A stretch of DNA of 48,875 bases from Eubacterium sp. CAG:252 (GTDB lineage: Bacteria > Bacillota > Clostridia > Lachnospirales > Lachnospiraceae): assembly GCA_000436535.1 (NCBI GenBank), contig FR886279.1, positions 1-48,875 on the forward strand. The letters run 5' to 3'. The notes under the pieces are model-generated. The model ran no database searches. It was not told where the DNA came from and worked only from the letters and a program-made list of their open reading frames with translations. This document shows, in pieces, positions 18,227 to 26,465 of this stretch; positions within the stretch are counted from its first letter, which is position 1; each line of letters starts with the position of its first letter. The position numbers and the translations under genes were made by a program.

Positions 18227-18595
18227 TTACATTTCCTTAAATACATCATTAACTGCCTGTATAAGTTCATCCTTCGTTATTCCGGCAAGAGCAAGTTCTC
18301 TGACAGCCTGCTTGAATTCTGGCATCTTTTCTCTTGAACTGGCTCCTAATATATCAAGTGCCTCCTGTGATATGAAAGACCCCTTTCCGGGAACTGTGAC
18401 TATAAGCTTTTTTCTGTCAAGCTCTGTGTAAGCTTTCTGGATTGTGTTAGGGTTAATTGACAGGCTGACTGATAGGCTTCTGACAGACGGCATCTTATCG
18501 CCGCTGTTTAAAAGTCCGGTCAGGATTTGTTCCTCAACCTGATTAATAATCTGTTCATATACAGGCACTCGCGACATGACATCTATAACGAACAT
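18227..18595 (-). CDS. GntR-family regulator, YtrA subfamily
   Basis: A 122-residue repressor. A GntR winged helix fills residues about 5-75 (PVYEQIINQVEEQILTG, KMPSVRSLSVSLSINPNTIQKAY, VPGKGSFIS). The short C-terminal tail (about 45 residues) is characteristic of YtrA, which dimerises without a ligand-binding domain. It opens the operon with the ATPase and permease. A promoter and a 12-bp inverted repeat lie upstream (18657-18726), so it probably represses its own operon until cell-envelope stress. AAAGGA is the ribosome-binding site but is rather far (about 12 bases) from the ATG. Confidence 0.88.
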   Translation of the reverse strand: MFVIDVMSRVPVYEQIINQVEEQILTGLLNSGDKMPSVRSLSVSLSINPNTIQKAYTELDRKKLIVTVPGKGSFISQEALDILGASSREKMPEFKQAVRELALAGITKDELIQAVNDVFKEM

Positions 18596-18656
18596 AGTTA
18601 AATCAATCCTTTCTTTACTTTTTGCGTTTTTGTTTATATTATCAAATGCATTGATT

Positions 18657-18693
18657 GTACTAACTGTATTATCTTATACAGTACAGTTGGTAC
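18657..18693 (-). promoter_or_regulatory. YtrA-type operator
   Basis: On the plus strand GTACTAACTGTA (18657-18668) faces TACAGTTGGTAC (18682-18693), matching at 11 of 12 positions. It lies immediately downstream of the promoter elements, the place for a repressor road-block. It is the probable target of the GntR/YtrA-type protein encoded next. Confidence 0.65.
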
Positions 18694-18697
18694 ACTT

Positions 18698-18726
18698 AAT
18701 ATATTATATGCGGTTGTATATGTCAA
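18698..18726 (-). promoter_or_regulatory. Sigma-A-type promoter of the Ytr-like operon
   Basis: On the minus strand TTGACA (18726-18721) is followed after 17 bases by TATATT (18703-18698). Transcription would start near 18691, inside the operator. Confidence 0.65.
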
Positions 18727-18826
18727 GATGAAAATAACAATTAATATTTTTAAATATTGGATAATATATCTTTTGGGGTTTACTGTAAATGAGCAAATTT
18801 AAAATATTTATATTATTGTTCAGATA

Positions 18827-18966
18827 TTATTGTTCAGAGCCAATCTCGAAAATGCTTCGCATTTCATCGATGTGGCATATCCGCCATATAAAATCTGATA
18901 AATATACATAAAAATGCAAGCAATTTTATGTATATCTCTCAGATTTTGCATGGCTTTGAACAATAA
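18827..18966. repeat. 140-bp multi-hairpin palindromic element
   Basis: Ends TTATTGTTCAGAGCCA (18827-18842) and TGGCTTTGAACAATAA (18951-18966) are near-perfect inverted repeats. Inside, AAATCTGA (18891-18898) pairs with TCAGATTT (18939-18946), and ATATACATAAAA (18902-18913) with the arm ending at 18935. Two small hairpins (AATGC-TTC-GCATT, and TGGC with GCCA) fill the left half. It is non-coding, and a decayed relative lies near 23203. It may be a MITE-like element or a structured RNA. The rest of the 490-base gap (18596-19085) holds the promoter and operator above. Confidence 0.6.
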
Positions 18967-19085
18967 CAAATTTATTAGTATGATGAATATGTCATATCAC
19001 TTTGACTTACAATAAATATATGGTAAAATCTACAATAGTAGTCATTAATAAGAACTATAATAATTGTAAAACAGGGAGGTATATG

Positions 19086-19913
19086 ATGAGCGAAGAATGT
19101 TCACATAATTGTTCAAGCTGTGGTTCAGACTGTGCAGAAAGAGCAGTTCCACAGAACACAAGAAATGATAATAATAAAAATGTTAAAAAGGTAATAGCAG
19201 TTGTCAGTGGTAAGGGCGGCGTTGGTAAGTCACTTGTCACTTCACTTCTTGCTGTTAAGTCACGCAGGGAGGGTCTTAAGACTGCTGTACTTGATGCAGA
19301 TATAACAGGACCATCTATTCCTAAGTCTTTCGGACTTTCAGGAAAGGCGACATGTAATGAGGCAGGAACTATAATCTATCCACCAGAAACTAAAACAGGA
19401 ATTAAGACAATGTCTCTTAATTATCTTCTTGATAATGAAACAGACCCGGTTATATGGAGAGGTCCGGTCATAGCAAGTGCTGTAAAGCAGTTCTGGGAAG
19501 ATGTTGAGTGGGGAGATACAGACTGTATGTTTATAGACTGTCCTCCGGGAACAGGCGATGTGCCACTTACAGTATTCCAGACACTTCCGGTAGATGGAAT
19601 TGTGGTTGTAACATCACCTCAGGACCTTGTATCAATGATAGTTGAAAAGGCAGTCAATATGGCGAAGATGATGGATATTCCTGTACTTGGAATAGTAGAA
19701 AATATGTCATACTTTAAGTGCCCTGACTGTGGCAATATCCATTATATATATGGTAAGAGCAGAATAGACGAGGCAGCTAAGGAACTTGGAATAAAGACAG
19801 TTGCAAAGATGCCTATGGACCCAGAGGTTGCAGGACACATTGATGCAGGAGAAGCAGAGGAGCTTGACACAGCAGCACTTGATGAAGTATTTGCTGCTAT
19901 TAAGAACTGCTAG
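19086..19913 (+). CDS. Mrp/NBP35-family iron-sulfur carrier P-loop ATPase
   Basis: A 275-residue protein. A Cys-rich N-terminus (SHNCSSCGSDC) is followed by a deviant Walker A (VSGKGGVGKS), switch ADITGPSIPKSFG, Walker B-like CMFIDCPPGTGD and a CxxC in YFKCPDCGN. This is the Mrp/ApbC architecture, which binds a bridging 4Fe-4S cluster and passes it to apoproteins. The frame is open to 19002, but GGGAGG at 19074-19079 is about six bases before the ATG at 19086 (a second ATG at 19083 is too close). The glycosyltransferase-like gene follows 17 bases after the stop. Confidence 0.92.
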   Translation: MSEECSHNCSSCGSDCAERAVPQNTRNDNNKNVKKVIAVVSGKGGVGKSLVTSLLAVKSRREGLKTAVLDADITGPSIPKSFGLSGKATCNEAGTIIYPPETKTGIKTMSLNYLLDNETDPVIWRGPVIASAVKQFWEDVEWGDTDCMFIDCPPGTGDVPLTVFQTLPVDGIVVVTSPQDLVSMIVEKAVNMAKMMDIPVLGIVENMSYFKCPDCGNIHYIYGKSRIDEAAKELGIKTVAKMPMDPEVAGHIDAGEAEELDTAALDEVFAAIKNC

Positions 19914-19930
19914 TTAAAATGGAGAAAGAT

Positions 19931-21199
19931 ATGAAGCACATAATTATGTTTAAGGGTGGTGTTGAAACTCTTGAATTTTTTTCAGTAGAGATAGCAAAAT
20001 ATTTTGAAAAAATCGGACATAAGATATTCTGGTATAATCTTTTTCTATCGGAAAATAGTTTTGAAGAATTGCTTGATTACTATAATTTCCATAAAAAAGA
20101 TGAATTCGTGGCACTTACATTTAACTTTGAAGGGCTTGAAGGTGAGGCAGGATTATATCAGAGTGATAAGGCTTTAGATGGGCTGCATAATGAACATACA
20201 TCCAGATGGAACTTCTGGGATTATTTAGGAATAAAGGTCATTAATATAGTGGTCGACCATCCTTTGTATTATCACAAGTATCTTGCAGACAGACCGCATA
20301 ATTATGTGCAGATAGATATCGACAGAATTCATATTGATTATATGAAAAGGTTTTATCCGGATGTTAGGACATACTTTATACCATCGGCTGGTACAGAGGT
20401 GAATAAGGACAGAAGGGCTTATAAAGAGGATGTGTATATGCCGGTCAAAGACAGACCTATGGATATTATATTTACTGGCAATTACACACCTAAGCACATA
20501 TTAAGAAAACGTATAGATAATATGGAACAGGATTATATAGATTTTTATGAAAATGTATTAGAAGACCTTACAGCACATCCTCATATGACGATAGATGAGG
20601 TGGGAGAGAAGCATTTAAGAGAGGAATTCTTGGATATTACGGATAGCCAGCTTCTTGACTGTATGCCAACGATGATGTACGTTGACCTGAATGTAAGATT
20701 TCACTACAGACAGCTTGCAATCAGGGCACTTGTGGATGCCGGGCTTAAGGTGCATACATATGGCGAAGGTTATAATTATATAGAGTGCCAGCATCCCGAA
20801 AATATTATCCAGCATGGCAGTGCGAATTCTCAGCAATGTCTTGATAAGATAAGTCAGGCTAAGATATCACTTAATGTTATGCCTTGGTTTAAGGACGGTG
20901 CACACGACAGAGTGTTTAACAGCTGCCTTAACGGGGCGGTATCACTTACAGACTCTTCCAGGTATCTTGATGAGATATTTACGGATGATGAGAATATATT
21001 ATTTTATGACCTTAATATGCTTAGGGATTATGAGGCTTTCGGCTACAATCCAGAGATTACAGAGCCTATGGTACGAAGGATTAAAGAGCTGTTACAGGAT
21101 AATGACAGGCTGCAGCAGATTGCAGATAATGCGTATATGATATGCAGGGATACGCATTGCTGGGATAATGTGGCGGAGGAGTTGGCGGATATTTTGTAA
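19931..21199 (+). CDS. CgeB-like glycosyltransferase family protein
   Basis: A 422-residue soluble protein. The N-terminal part (about 1-150) has segments such as GGVETLEFFSVEIAKYFEKIGHK and VDHPLYYHKYL, as in DUF3880-type domains. The C-terminal half has HTYGEGYN, QHGSANSQQCLDKISQAKISLNVMPWFKDGAHDRVFNSCLNGAVSLTD and a final helical tail. That is the glycosyltransferase-1-like domain of CgeB, a spore-surface glycosylation protein. Donor and acceptor are unknown. The frame begins at 19919, but GGAG there serves the ATG at 19931, which I use. Closeness to the Mrp gene suggests cotranscription without a clear functional link. Confidence 0.75.
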   Translation: MKHIIMFKGGVETLEFFSVEIAKYFEKIGHKIFWYNLFLSENSFEELLDYYNFHKKDEFVALTFNFEGLEGEAGLYQSDKALDGLHNEHTSRWNFWDYLGIKVINIVVDHPLYYHKYLADRPHNYVQIDIDRIHIDYMKRFYPDVRTYFIPSAGTEVNKDRRAYKEDVYMPVKDRPMDIIFTGNYTPKHILRKRIDNMEQDYIDFYENVLEDLTAHPHMTIDEVGEKHLREEFLDITDSQLLDCMPTMMYVDLNVRFHYRQLAIRALVDAGLKVHTYGEGYNYIECQHPENIIQHGSANSQQCLDKISQAKISLNVMPWFKDGAHDRVFNSCLNGAVSLTDSSRYLDEIFTDDENILFYDLNMLRDYEAFGYNPEITEPMVRRIKELLQDNDRLQQIADNAYMICRDTHCWDNVAEELADIL

Positions 21200-21344
21200 T
21201 AGCATTATTATTGACTTGTAAAGTGAAGCAAAGTCGAAATATCATAATAATGATGTATTTTGTGATATTACATTTTCAACATAAGTAATGCAGTAAAGAA
21301 TAAAGAAGAATAAAAAATAAATAAGTGCAAAAGAAAAATATAGT

Positions 21345-21373
21345 TTGACGAAGTCACATCATTATGTTAGAAT
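21345..21373 (+). promoter_or_regulatory. Promoter of tRNA-Leu
   Basis: TTGACG (21345-21350) and TAGAAT (21368-21373) are 17 bases apart. Initiation would fall just before the tRNA at 21384. The stretch 21200-21344 is AT-rich with no gene seen. Confidence 0.6.
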
Positions 21374-21383
21374 AAGTTTGCTT

Positions 21384-21465
21384 GCGGATGTGGCGGAACT
21401 GGCAGACGCGCTAGATTTAGGTTCTAGTATCACACGATGTGCAGGTTCGATTCCTGTCATCCGCA
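21384..21465 (+). tRNA. tRNA-Leu (anticodon UAG)
   Basis: Acceptor arms GCGGATG (21384-21390) and CATCCGC (21458-21464) pair fully, with discriminator A. The anticodon stem CTAGA/TCTAG encloses the loop TTTAGGT, with anticodon TAG reading CUA and other CUN leucine codons. A long variable arm (CACA-CGA-TGTG) marks a class II tRNA. The T arm holds GGTTCGATTCC. CCA is not encoded. Confidence 0.95.
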
Positions 21466-21537
21466 TTAAGTGGTAATCCGTGCAGATTGTTGTCTGAAAC
21501 GGTATGAATTAGTATTATCCTATGCTGGAATAAAGCT

Positions 21538-21567
21538 GGTGGTGTCGTAACTGATGCCGCCTTTTTT
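21538..21567 (+). terminator. Terminator downstream of tRNA-Leu
   Basis: GGTGGTGTC (21538-21546) pairs, with G-U pairs, with GATGCCGCC (21553-21561), followed by six T. Confidence 0.65.
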
Positions 21568-21634
21568 ATTATCTGAATTATACAGAGGAGCGGTTCATAT
21601 AATTACTATAAACAGAATAAAGGAGTGAAGGCTT

Positions 21635-22390
21635 ATGTGGACAAGAGAAGAATTAAAAATGTCGGCAAAGAATGTATTTAGGCAGAATTATTGGCGGTGT
21701 GTTCTTGCGGGAGTTGTATCTGTTTTAGCACTTGGTTCGGTGGGATATTCAGGTGCAAGCAGCAGTGTTGAAAACGGTGGTGTTGATAATATGATATACA
21801 GATTGTCGTATTCAACCGGAATTTCAGTAGTGGCAATAGTTATTGCACTGATTGGTTTCTTAGCGGTATCAACGATTGTTTCTATGCTCATAGCGGTTTT
21901 TGTGCGTAATCCGTTTGCAGTGGGAACAAGCAGATTTTTCCTTAAGAATACAGAAATGCAGGCAAGTGCCGGAGAGATTGTATATGCATTTAATGGTGGG
22001 CGTTACCTTAAGATAGTAGGAACTATGCTGCTTCGTTCTGTATTTATATTTTTATGGTCATTACTCTTTATTATTCCGGGAGTTATACGTTTTTATGATT
22101 ACTATCTGGTATCGTACATTATGGCAGATGACCCACAAATCAGCGCAATGGATGCCTTAAGAAAGAGCAAGGAAATGATGAGTGGACAGCGTTTTAATAC
22201 ATTTGTACTTAATCTTTCCTTCATACCTTGGACTATATTGAGCGCATTTACACTTGGACTGTTAAGCGTGTTCTATGTTAATCCATATAAGTTACAGACA
22301 GATGCGCAGCTCTATAAGAGAATAAAAGAGCAGTATTATTATAATAATTACAATAACAATTATTATAACAATAATTATCAGGGGTATTAA
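21635..22390 (+). CDS. DUF975-family integral membrane protein
   Basis: A 251-residue membrane protein with about five hydrophobic stretches: residues 22-35, 63-90, 128-147, a segment just after it and 188-212. The opening WTREELKMSAKNVFRQNYWRC and the middle FIIPGVIRFYDYYLVSYIMADDP are typical of DUF975, whose function is unknown. The tail is a low-complexity run of Tyr and Asn (about 20 residues after KEQ). The start has an AAAGGAGTG site. The gene stands alone after the tRNA terminator and ends at a two-way terminator shared with the convergent lipoprotein gene. Confidence 0.85.
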   Translation: MWTREELKMSAKNVFRQNYWRCVLAGVVSVLALGSVGYSGASSSVENGGVDNMIYRLSYSTGISVVAIVIALIGFLAVSTIVSMLIAVFVRNPFAVGTSRFFLKNTEMQASAGEIVYAFNGGRYLKIVGTMLLRSVFIFLWSLLFIIPGVIRFYDYYLVSYIMADDPQISAMDALRKSKEMMSGQRFNTFVLNLSFIPWTILSAFTLGLLSVFYVNPYKLQTDAQLYKRIKEQYYYNNYNNNYYNNNYQGY

Positions 22391-22422
22391 CGTTAAATTT
22401 TTTGATATTAACATTGTATATA

Positions 22423-22475
22423 AAAAAGTGGGGTGACACGTCTTATATTTAAGAGTGTGTCATCCCACTTTTTGT
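22423..22475. terminator. Two-way terminator between DUF975 and lipoprotein genes
   Basis: AAAAAGTGGGGTGACAC pairs with GTGTCATCCCACTTTTT across 22423-22473, with A and T runs on either side. It serves the converging genes in both directions. Confidence 0.8.
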
Positions 22476-22566
22476 TATTTGGATATTTATTGTTATTATA
22501 GTCCTATAAATGAGCAATATAAAATATTTTATAGTTTTGTTTATTTGTAGTATTTATATATCTCGT

Positions 22567-23100
22567 CTACTGGCGGTTGTAGTAAGCTATGCCGGTATCA
22601 GGATTAAAGTAAGTTCTTATATAACCATCAGTCGATACTATTACGAATTCGTTGGTGCTTTCGATATAGTAAACGTCATCGCCGTCCTCAGCTTCTTTTT
22701 TGTGAAGTGCGCTGCTGTTTGCTACAACTGCGGCGGCAGCTTTTTCATACTCTTTGGCAGATGAAAAGCCCATATCTTTGCCATGTTTTTCGTAGTGGCT
22801 GTTTAAAAGGTTCTCATTTCTAAATGTAAGATTTGAGGCAGATGTGTTTTTGCTGTCAGCAGATGTCTGTTTACTGTTGGTCCAGCCTGTACTTTTAGTA
22901 TTATCAGAGGCAGTAGCAGATGATGATGATGTTTTTGATGTTGTTTCGGTTGTTGCTTCTGCTGCAACGGTTGTACCTGTACTGGTTGTGCCGGATGTCT
23001 GGCTGTTATCATAAGTCATTGAACAGCCTGTGAAAAAGACAGCCATAACAATAATCAGCGATACAATTAAAGTATTAATTTTATTAGTTCTTTTTAACAT
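22567..23100 (-). CDS. Lipoprotein with Ser/Thr linker and toxin-like C-terminal domain
   Basis: A 177-residue secreted lipoprotein. The signal peptide (IVSLIIVMAVFFTGC) ends in a lipobox with Cys at about residue 26. A Ser/Thr-rich linker of about 60 residues follows. The last 85 residues are compact: LNSHYEKHGKDMGFSS, then EYEKAAAAVV, EDGDDVYYIES, and GYIRTYFNPDTGIAYYNRQ. The pattern H..KHG...G, A, then DG.IRT.F.P..G..Y resembles BECR-fold RNase toxin domains (barnase/EndoU/colicin class). That is a judgement by eye. No immunity gene is seen next to it. GGAGA precedes the ATG. Confidence 0.65.
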   Translation of the reverse strand: MLKRTNKINTLIVSLIIVMAVFFTGCSMTYDNSQTSGTTSTGTTVAAEATTETTSKTSSSSATASDNTKSTGWTNSKQTSADSKNTSASNLTFRNENLLNSHYEKHGKDMGFSSAKEYEKAAAAVVANSSALHKKEAEDGDDVYYIESTNEFVIVSTDGYIRTYFNPDTGIAYYNRQ

Positions 23101-23202
23101 AATATTCTCCAGTTTTAAATGTTTTGATGTAATGTTGGCTATGATTATTTTGCGTTGATATACTACTCTATTTCTATATTTATGTCAAATTATGTTTTTT
23201 AT

Positions 23203-23300
23203 TTGTTACTATTGAGAGTCAAGCTTGAAAATTCTATATTTCTTTTATGTGTAGTATCCACTATACACAAACTGATAAATATTCAGACTTATCTGCGCCG
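23203..23300. repeat. Decayed relative of the 18827-18966 element
   Basis: TTACTATTGAGAGTCAAGCT, then CTTGAAAATTCT, TAGTATCCACTATA and AACTGATAAATAT run in the same order as TTATTGTTCAGAGCCAATCT, CTCGAAAATGCT, GGCATATCCGCC and ATCTGATAAATAT in the other element. The right terminal arm is missing. Confidence 0.45.
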
Positions 23301-23350
23301 ACCCCTGTAAAGTAAATTGTAACATTTTCAGCTATAATAAAAATATTTTT

Positions 23351-23391
23351 TGTAAAAAACACTTTACATATGTTGTAAAAAGTAGTATATA
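23351..23391 (+). promoter_or_regulatory. Promoter and candidate NrtR operator for NAD salvage operon
   Basis: TTTACA (23363-23368) and TATATA (23386-23391) are 17 bases apart and form the likely promoter. TTTACA is also the left half of a perfect dyad with TGTAAA (23374-23379), and another TGTAAA lies at 23351-23356. A repressor bound here would cover the -35 box. The Nudix-type regulator encoded next is the obvious candidate. Confidence 0.5.
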
Positions 23392-23432
23392 TAAAAGTAT
23401 CAAAAAGCTACTTTTGTAAAGGCGGTGAAAAT

Positions 23433-24281
23433 ATGTCGGATAATAGGAGTATTCCGAGAGAATTAAGAAAGAATAAAAACGGGCTTACAGAGAAAGAGTT
23501 TCTGGCACAGTACAATCCCGGACATTATGAAAGACCAAGTGTTACAGTTGATATGCTGCTTTTTGGGATGAGCAAAGACCTTAAGGGACTTAAGCTGCTT
23601 CTTATAAAGAGAAACAATCATCCATATATAGACTGCTATGCACTTCCGGGAGGTTTCGTTGATATAAAGGAGTCAGCATATACAGCGGCGTGCAGGGAGT
23701 TAGAGGAAGAAACCGGACTTAAGGATATATATATGGAGCAGTTATATACTATGAGCCAGCCTGACAGGGACCCAAGAATGAGAGTTATAGATATTGCCTA
23801 TATGACACTTATTCCTATAGATGGCATGAAGCCGCAGGCAGGGGATGATGCCAGTGAAGCATTGTGGTTTGATATAACATTTGATGATGAGAAGCTTACA
23901 TTCAGTAATAGTGAGAAGAATATCAACATAGTCTATTCGCTTAAGGAAAAGGTATTTAATAACGGAAGATTAAAGGTTAAGAATTATATTCCTGAGCTTG
24001 TAAGTGATGAGGCACTTGCTTTCGACCACGCACAGATAGTTCTTGAGGGACTTATGAGATTAAGAAACAAGACAGAGTATTCTGATATAGCATTTAATCT
24101 TATGCCACAGGAATTCACACTTCCAGACTTGCAGAGAGTTTATGAGATTATACTCGGAAAGAAGCTCTACAAGACGAATTTTAAAAGAAATGTCGACAAT
24201 AAAATAAAATCACTCGACAGAAAGGGCGTTTCCATAACAGGCAACAAGGCTTCGGAGCTGTATGAGTATGTTCCAGACTGA
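23433..24281 (+). CDS. NrtR-type Nudix protein, putative regulator of NAD salvage
   Basis: A 282-residue protein. The Nudix domain (about 35-165) keeps the full box: GGFVDIKESAYTAACRELEEE followed by TGL. The C-terminal part (about 190-275) looks like the NrtR winged helix (FNLMPQEFTLPDLQRVYEIILGKK, FKRNVDNK). NrtR binds ADP-ribose or related nucleotides and represses NAD synthesis and salvage genes. Nicotinamidase and nicotinate phosphoribosyltransferase genes follow directly, which supports this reading. Because the Nudix box is intact it may also hydrolyse ADP-ribose. The start follows GGCGGTG. A dyad over the promoter is the likely operator. Confidence 0.85.
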   Translation: MSDNRSIPRELRKNKNGLTEKEFLAQYNPGHYERPSVTVDMLLFGMSKDLKGLKLLLIKRNNHPYIDCYALPGGFVDIKESAYTAACRELEEETGLKDIYMEQLYTMSQPDRDPRMRVIDIAYMTLIPIDGMKPQAGDDASEALWFDITFDDEKLTFSNSEKNINIVYSLKEKVFNNGRLKVKNYIPELVSDEALAFDHAQIVLEGLMRLRNKTEYSDIAFNLMPQEFTLPDLQRVYEIILGKKLYKTNFKRNVDNKIKSLDRKGVSITGNKASELYEYVPD

Positions 24282-24367
24282 TATGACCATCTAATACAGG
24301 CAAAGCTAAATAATATTTTATATATGCTCATTTGAATAAAATAATTAAAAGAAAGGATAGCAGCACT

Positions 24368-24895
24368 ATGAAAAAAGTATTAGTTATTATAGATATGCAG
24401 AATGATTTCATCGATGGTCCCCTTGGAAATGATGAATGTAAACAAGCCGTTCCTGCTGTTATAGATGCGGTGAATAATGGCGGATATACAGATGTTATTC
24501 TTACAAGGGATACGCACGGTGATAACTATCTTAATACACAGGAGGGAAGAAAGCTTCCAGTTGTCCACTGTATTAAGGGAACAGACGGCTGGCAGATTAA
24601 CAGCGATATTATGAAAGCAGTTAATGCCTCATATGAGCCTGTTATTATTGATAAGCCTACATTTGCAAGTCTTGAGCTTGGAGAGGTGCTTTCAAATATG
24701 GTAAGTGAGGGAGATGTAGTCGACTTCTGCGGCGTATGTACAGGAATATGTGTCATAAGCAACTTAAGCATAGCCAAAGCCACAATACCGGAGGTGACTG
24801 TAAGACTTATAGAAAATGCAACAGCCTGCGTGACTAAGGACTCAAAGGAAGCCGCAGTTAAGACAGCTGGTATGATACAGGTAGAGATAGTATAG
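24368..24895 (+). CDS. pncA: Nicotinamidase (isochorismatase-like hydrolase)
   Basis: A 175-residue cysteine hydrolase. The triad is visible: Asp in VIIDMQNDF, Lys in VIIDKPTFAS and Cys in VDFCGVCTGICV. It deamidates nicotinamide to nicotinate. The gene lies between an NrtR-type regulator and nicotinate phosphoribosyltransferase, so this step of NAD salvage is the best call over other isochorismatase-like activities. The frame is open to 24332, but homology starts at MKKVLVII, the ATG at 24368, with AAAGGA about 11 bases ahead. Confidence 0.9.
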   Translation: MKKVLVIIDMQNDFIDGPLGNDECKQAVPAVIDAVNNGGYTDVILTRDTHGDNYLNTQEGRKLPVVHCIKGTDGWQINSDIMKAVNASYEPVIIDKPTFASLELGEVLSNMVSEGDVVDFCGVCTGICVISNLSIAKATIPEVTVRLIENATACVTKDSKEAAVKTAGMIQVEIV

Positions 24896-25085
24896 ACCGG
24901 GTTTAGAGAACTATATTCAGATACATTTTGTAATAAAGTTTCTGCAACAGATTGTAAGATATTTGGTTTAAAGTTCTATACGCAGATACATTTTTAGAAA
25001 GATTACAGAGTTCCTGAAAAATGAAAAGGATTAGGCGCACCACATATATTGTAAGAGAGGGATGTGCGCAGAAAAGAGGAAAATT

Positions 25086-26327
25086 ATGAGATTACATCCA
25101 ATAATAACAAGTTTATTAGAAACAGATATGTATAAGTTCAGTATGGGACAGGCGATATATCATCAGTTTTCAGATTATAAGACAACATGGACATTCAAGT
25201 GCCGCAATAAGGACGTGCATTTTACAGAGGAAATGGTTGAAGAGATAAGAGAGCAGATAAAGCATTTTTGTACATTGAGATTTACAGAGGATGAGCTTGA
25301 TTACCTTGAAAATGTAAAGTGGATGAAGGGTAGTTATGTGGACTTTTTAAGATTATGGCAGGCAAGATATGCAGATTTTAAGATAACTACGGATGCAGAA
25401 TGTGGACTTAGTATCGAAACGTTTGGTACATGGCTTAACACATCAATGTACGAGATACCAACGCTTGCTATCGTAAATGAAGTGTACTTCAGAATGGCTT
25501 ACGATTATAATGAACTTCTTGACAGCTTTAAGGAGAGATTGTCGGCTAAAGTGGCAGCACTTGAAGCAGATGATGCTGATGGAACAGAAGGAAAAGAAAC
25601 TGTATACAGACTAGGAAGCTTTAGTGAGTTCGGACTTAGAAGACGATTATCAGCTGAGGCACAGGAGCTTGCTGTTAAGGCTTTGTCAGAGGCTGACTAT
25701 AAAGGTAATTCGTTATTTGTCGGAACAAGTAATGTTTATCTTGCAAAGAAATACAATCTCACACCAGTAGGTACTATGGCACATGAGTGGATCATGTGTA
25801 CAGGACAGGGCAATCACAAGCACAATCCGGCATATTCTAACTGGTATGCACTTGATGCATGGGTAAGAGAATATGGCATACTTAATGGTATAGCACTTAC
25901 AGATGCAATAACAACAGACTGCTTCTTAAAGGATTTCCAGCTCACATATGCAACACTTTTTGGTGGCGTAAGACATGACAGCGGCGATCCTTATGCATGG
26001 GGTGAGAAAATGCTTAAGCATTATGAGAGTCTTGGAATAGATGCAAGAAATAAAACTCTGTTATTTAGTGACAGTCTTGATTTTGACAGGGCTGACAAGC
26101 TGTATAGATATTTTAATGGCAGGGCAAAGGTAGCATTTGGAATAGGAACGTATATCAGTAATGATACGAAGGTTCCAGCACTTAATATCGTTATGAAAAC
26201 GACAAAGTGTAACGGAATGGATGTTGCCAAGATATCAGATAATCCTGGCAAAGGTATGTGTAAGAATCCTGAATACGTTGAATATCTGCAAAGATGTATA
26301 GACTGGAGAATGAACAACGACAGATAA
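25086..26327 (+). CDS. pncB: Nicotinate phosphoribosyltransferase
   Basis: A 413-residue enzyme of the PncB type. The N-terminus has TSLLETDMYKFSMGQA. The middle has FSEFGLRRR, the FVGTSNVYLAKKYNLTPVGTMAHEW region with the conserved His, and FGGVRHDSGDP for phosphoribosyl-pyrophosphate binding. It joins nicotinate and PRPP to give nicotinate mononucleotide, the step after nicotinamidase. An upstream ATG at 25062 is in frame, but AGAGGA precedes the ATG at 25086 by five bases. The 170-base gap upstream holds two similar AT-rich stretches (CAGATACATTTT twice) and a GCGCAC/GTGCGC hairpin. Confidence 0.93.
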   Translation: MRLHPIITSLLETDMYKFSMGQAIYHQFSDYKTTWTFKCRNKDVHFTEEMVEEIREQIKHFCTLRFTEDELDYLENVKWMKGSYVDFLRLWQARYADFKITTDAECGLSIETFGTWLNTSMYEIPTLAIVNEVYFRMAYDYNELLDSFKERLSAKVAALEADDADGTEGKETVYRLGSFSEFGLRRRLSAEAQELAVKALSEADYKGNSLFVGTSNVYLAKKYNLTPVGTMAHEWIMCTGQGNHKHNPAYSNWYALDAWVREYGILNGIALTDAITTDCFLKDFQLTYATLFGGVRHDSGDPYAWGEKMLKHYESLGIDARNKTLLFSDSLDFDRADKLYRYFNGRAKVAFGIGTYISNDTKVPALNIVMKTTKCNGMDVAKISDNPGKGMCKNPEYVEYLQRCIDWRMNNDR

Positions 26328-26355
26328 ATAAAAGAATAATCCGCAGGCATGAAAG

Positions 26356-26396
26356 CAGGGGCTTTTGATAAGAACATCAAAAGCTCCTGTTTTTTT
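26356..26396 (+). terminator. Rho-independent terminator after pncB
   Basis: CAGGGGCTTTTGAT (26356-26369) pairs with ATCAAAAGCTCCTG (26376-26389), followed by seven T. Confidence 0.88.
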
Positions 26397-26436
26397 AAAA
26401 ACAACATAAGAATATAAAATAAATCAAATAAATATA

Positions 26437-26465
26437 TTGACATGTTAGAACTAACATGTTAGTAT
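26437..26465 (+). promoter_or_regulatory. uxuA promoter with overlapping palindromic operator
   Basis: TTGACA (26437-26442) and TAGTAT (26460-26465) are 17 bases apart. The perfect palindrome ACTAACATGTTAGT (26450-26463) covers the spacer and -10 box, and an inverted half-site ACATGTTAG (26440-26448) overlaps the -35. Related copies lie upstream of the glucuronide symporter (31876-31935). The GntR-family regulator at 29494 is the likely binder and would act as a repressor here. Confidence 0.75.

Noticed and set aside
22313..22387. Tyr/Asn-rich repeat at the end of the DUF975 gene as a frameshift artefact
   Set aside because: The frame stays open to a stop followed by a terminator, and low-complexity tails are common in this family.
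24896..25085. Possible small gene or riboswitch between pncA and pncB
   Set aside because: Only two similar AT-rich segments and a short GCGCAC/GTGCGC hairpin are seen; no coding frame and no known riboswitch core.
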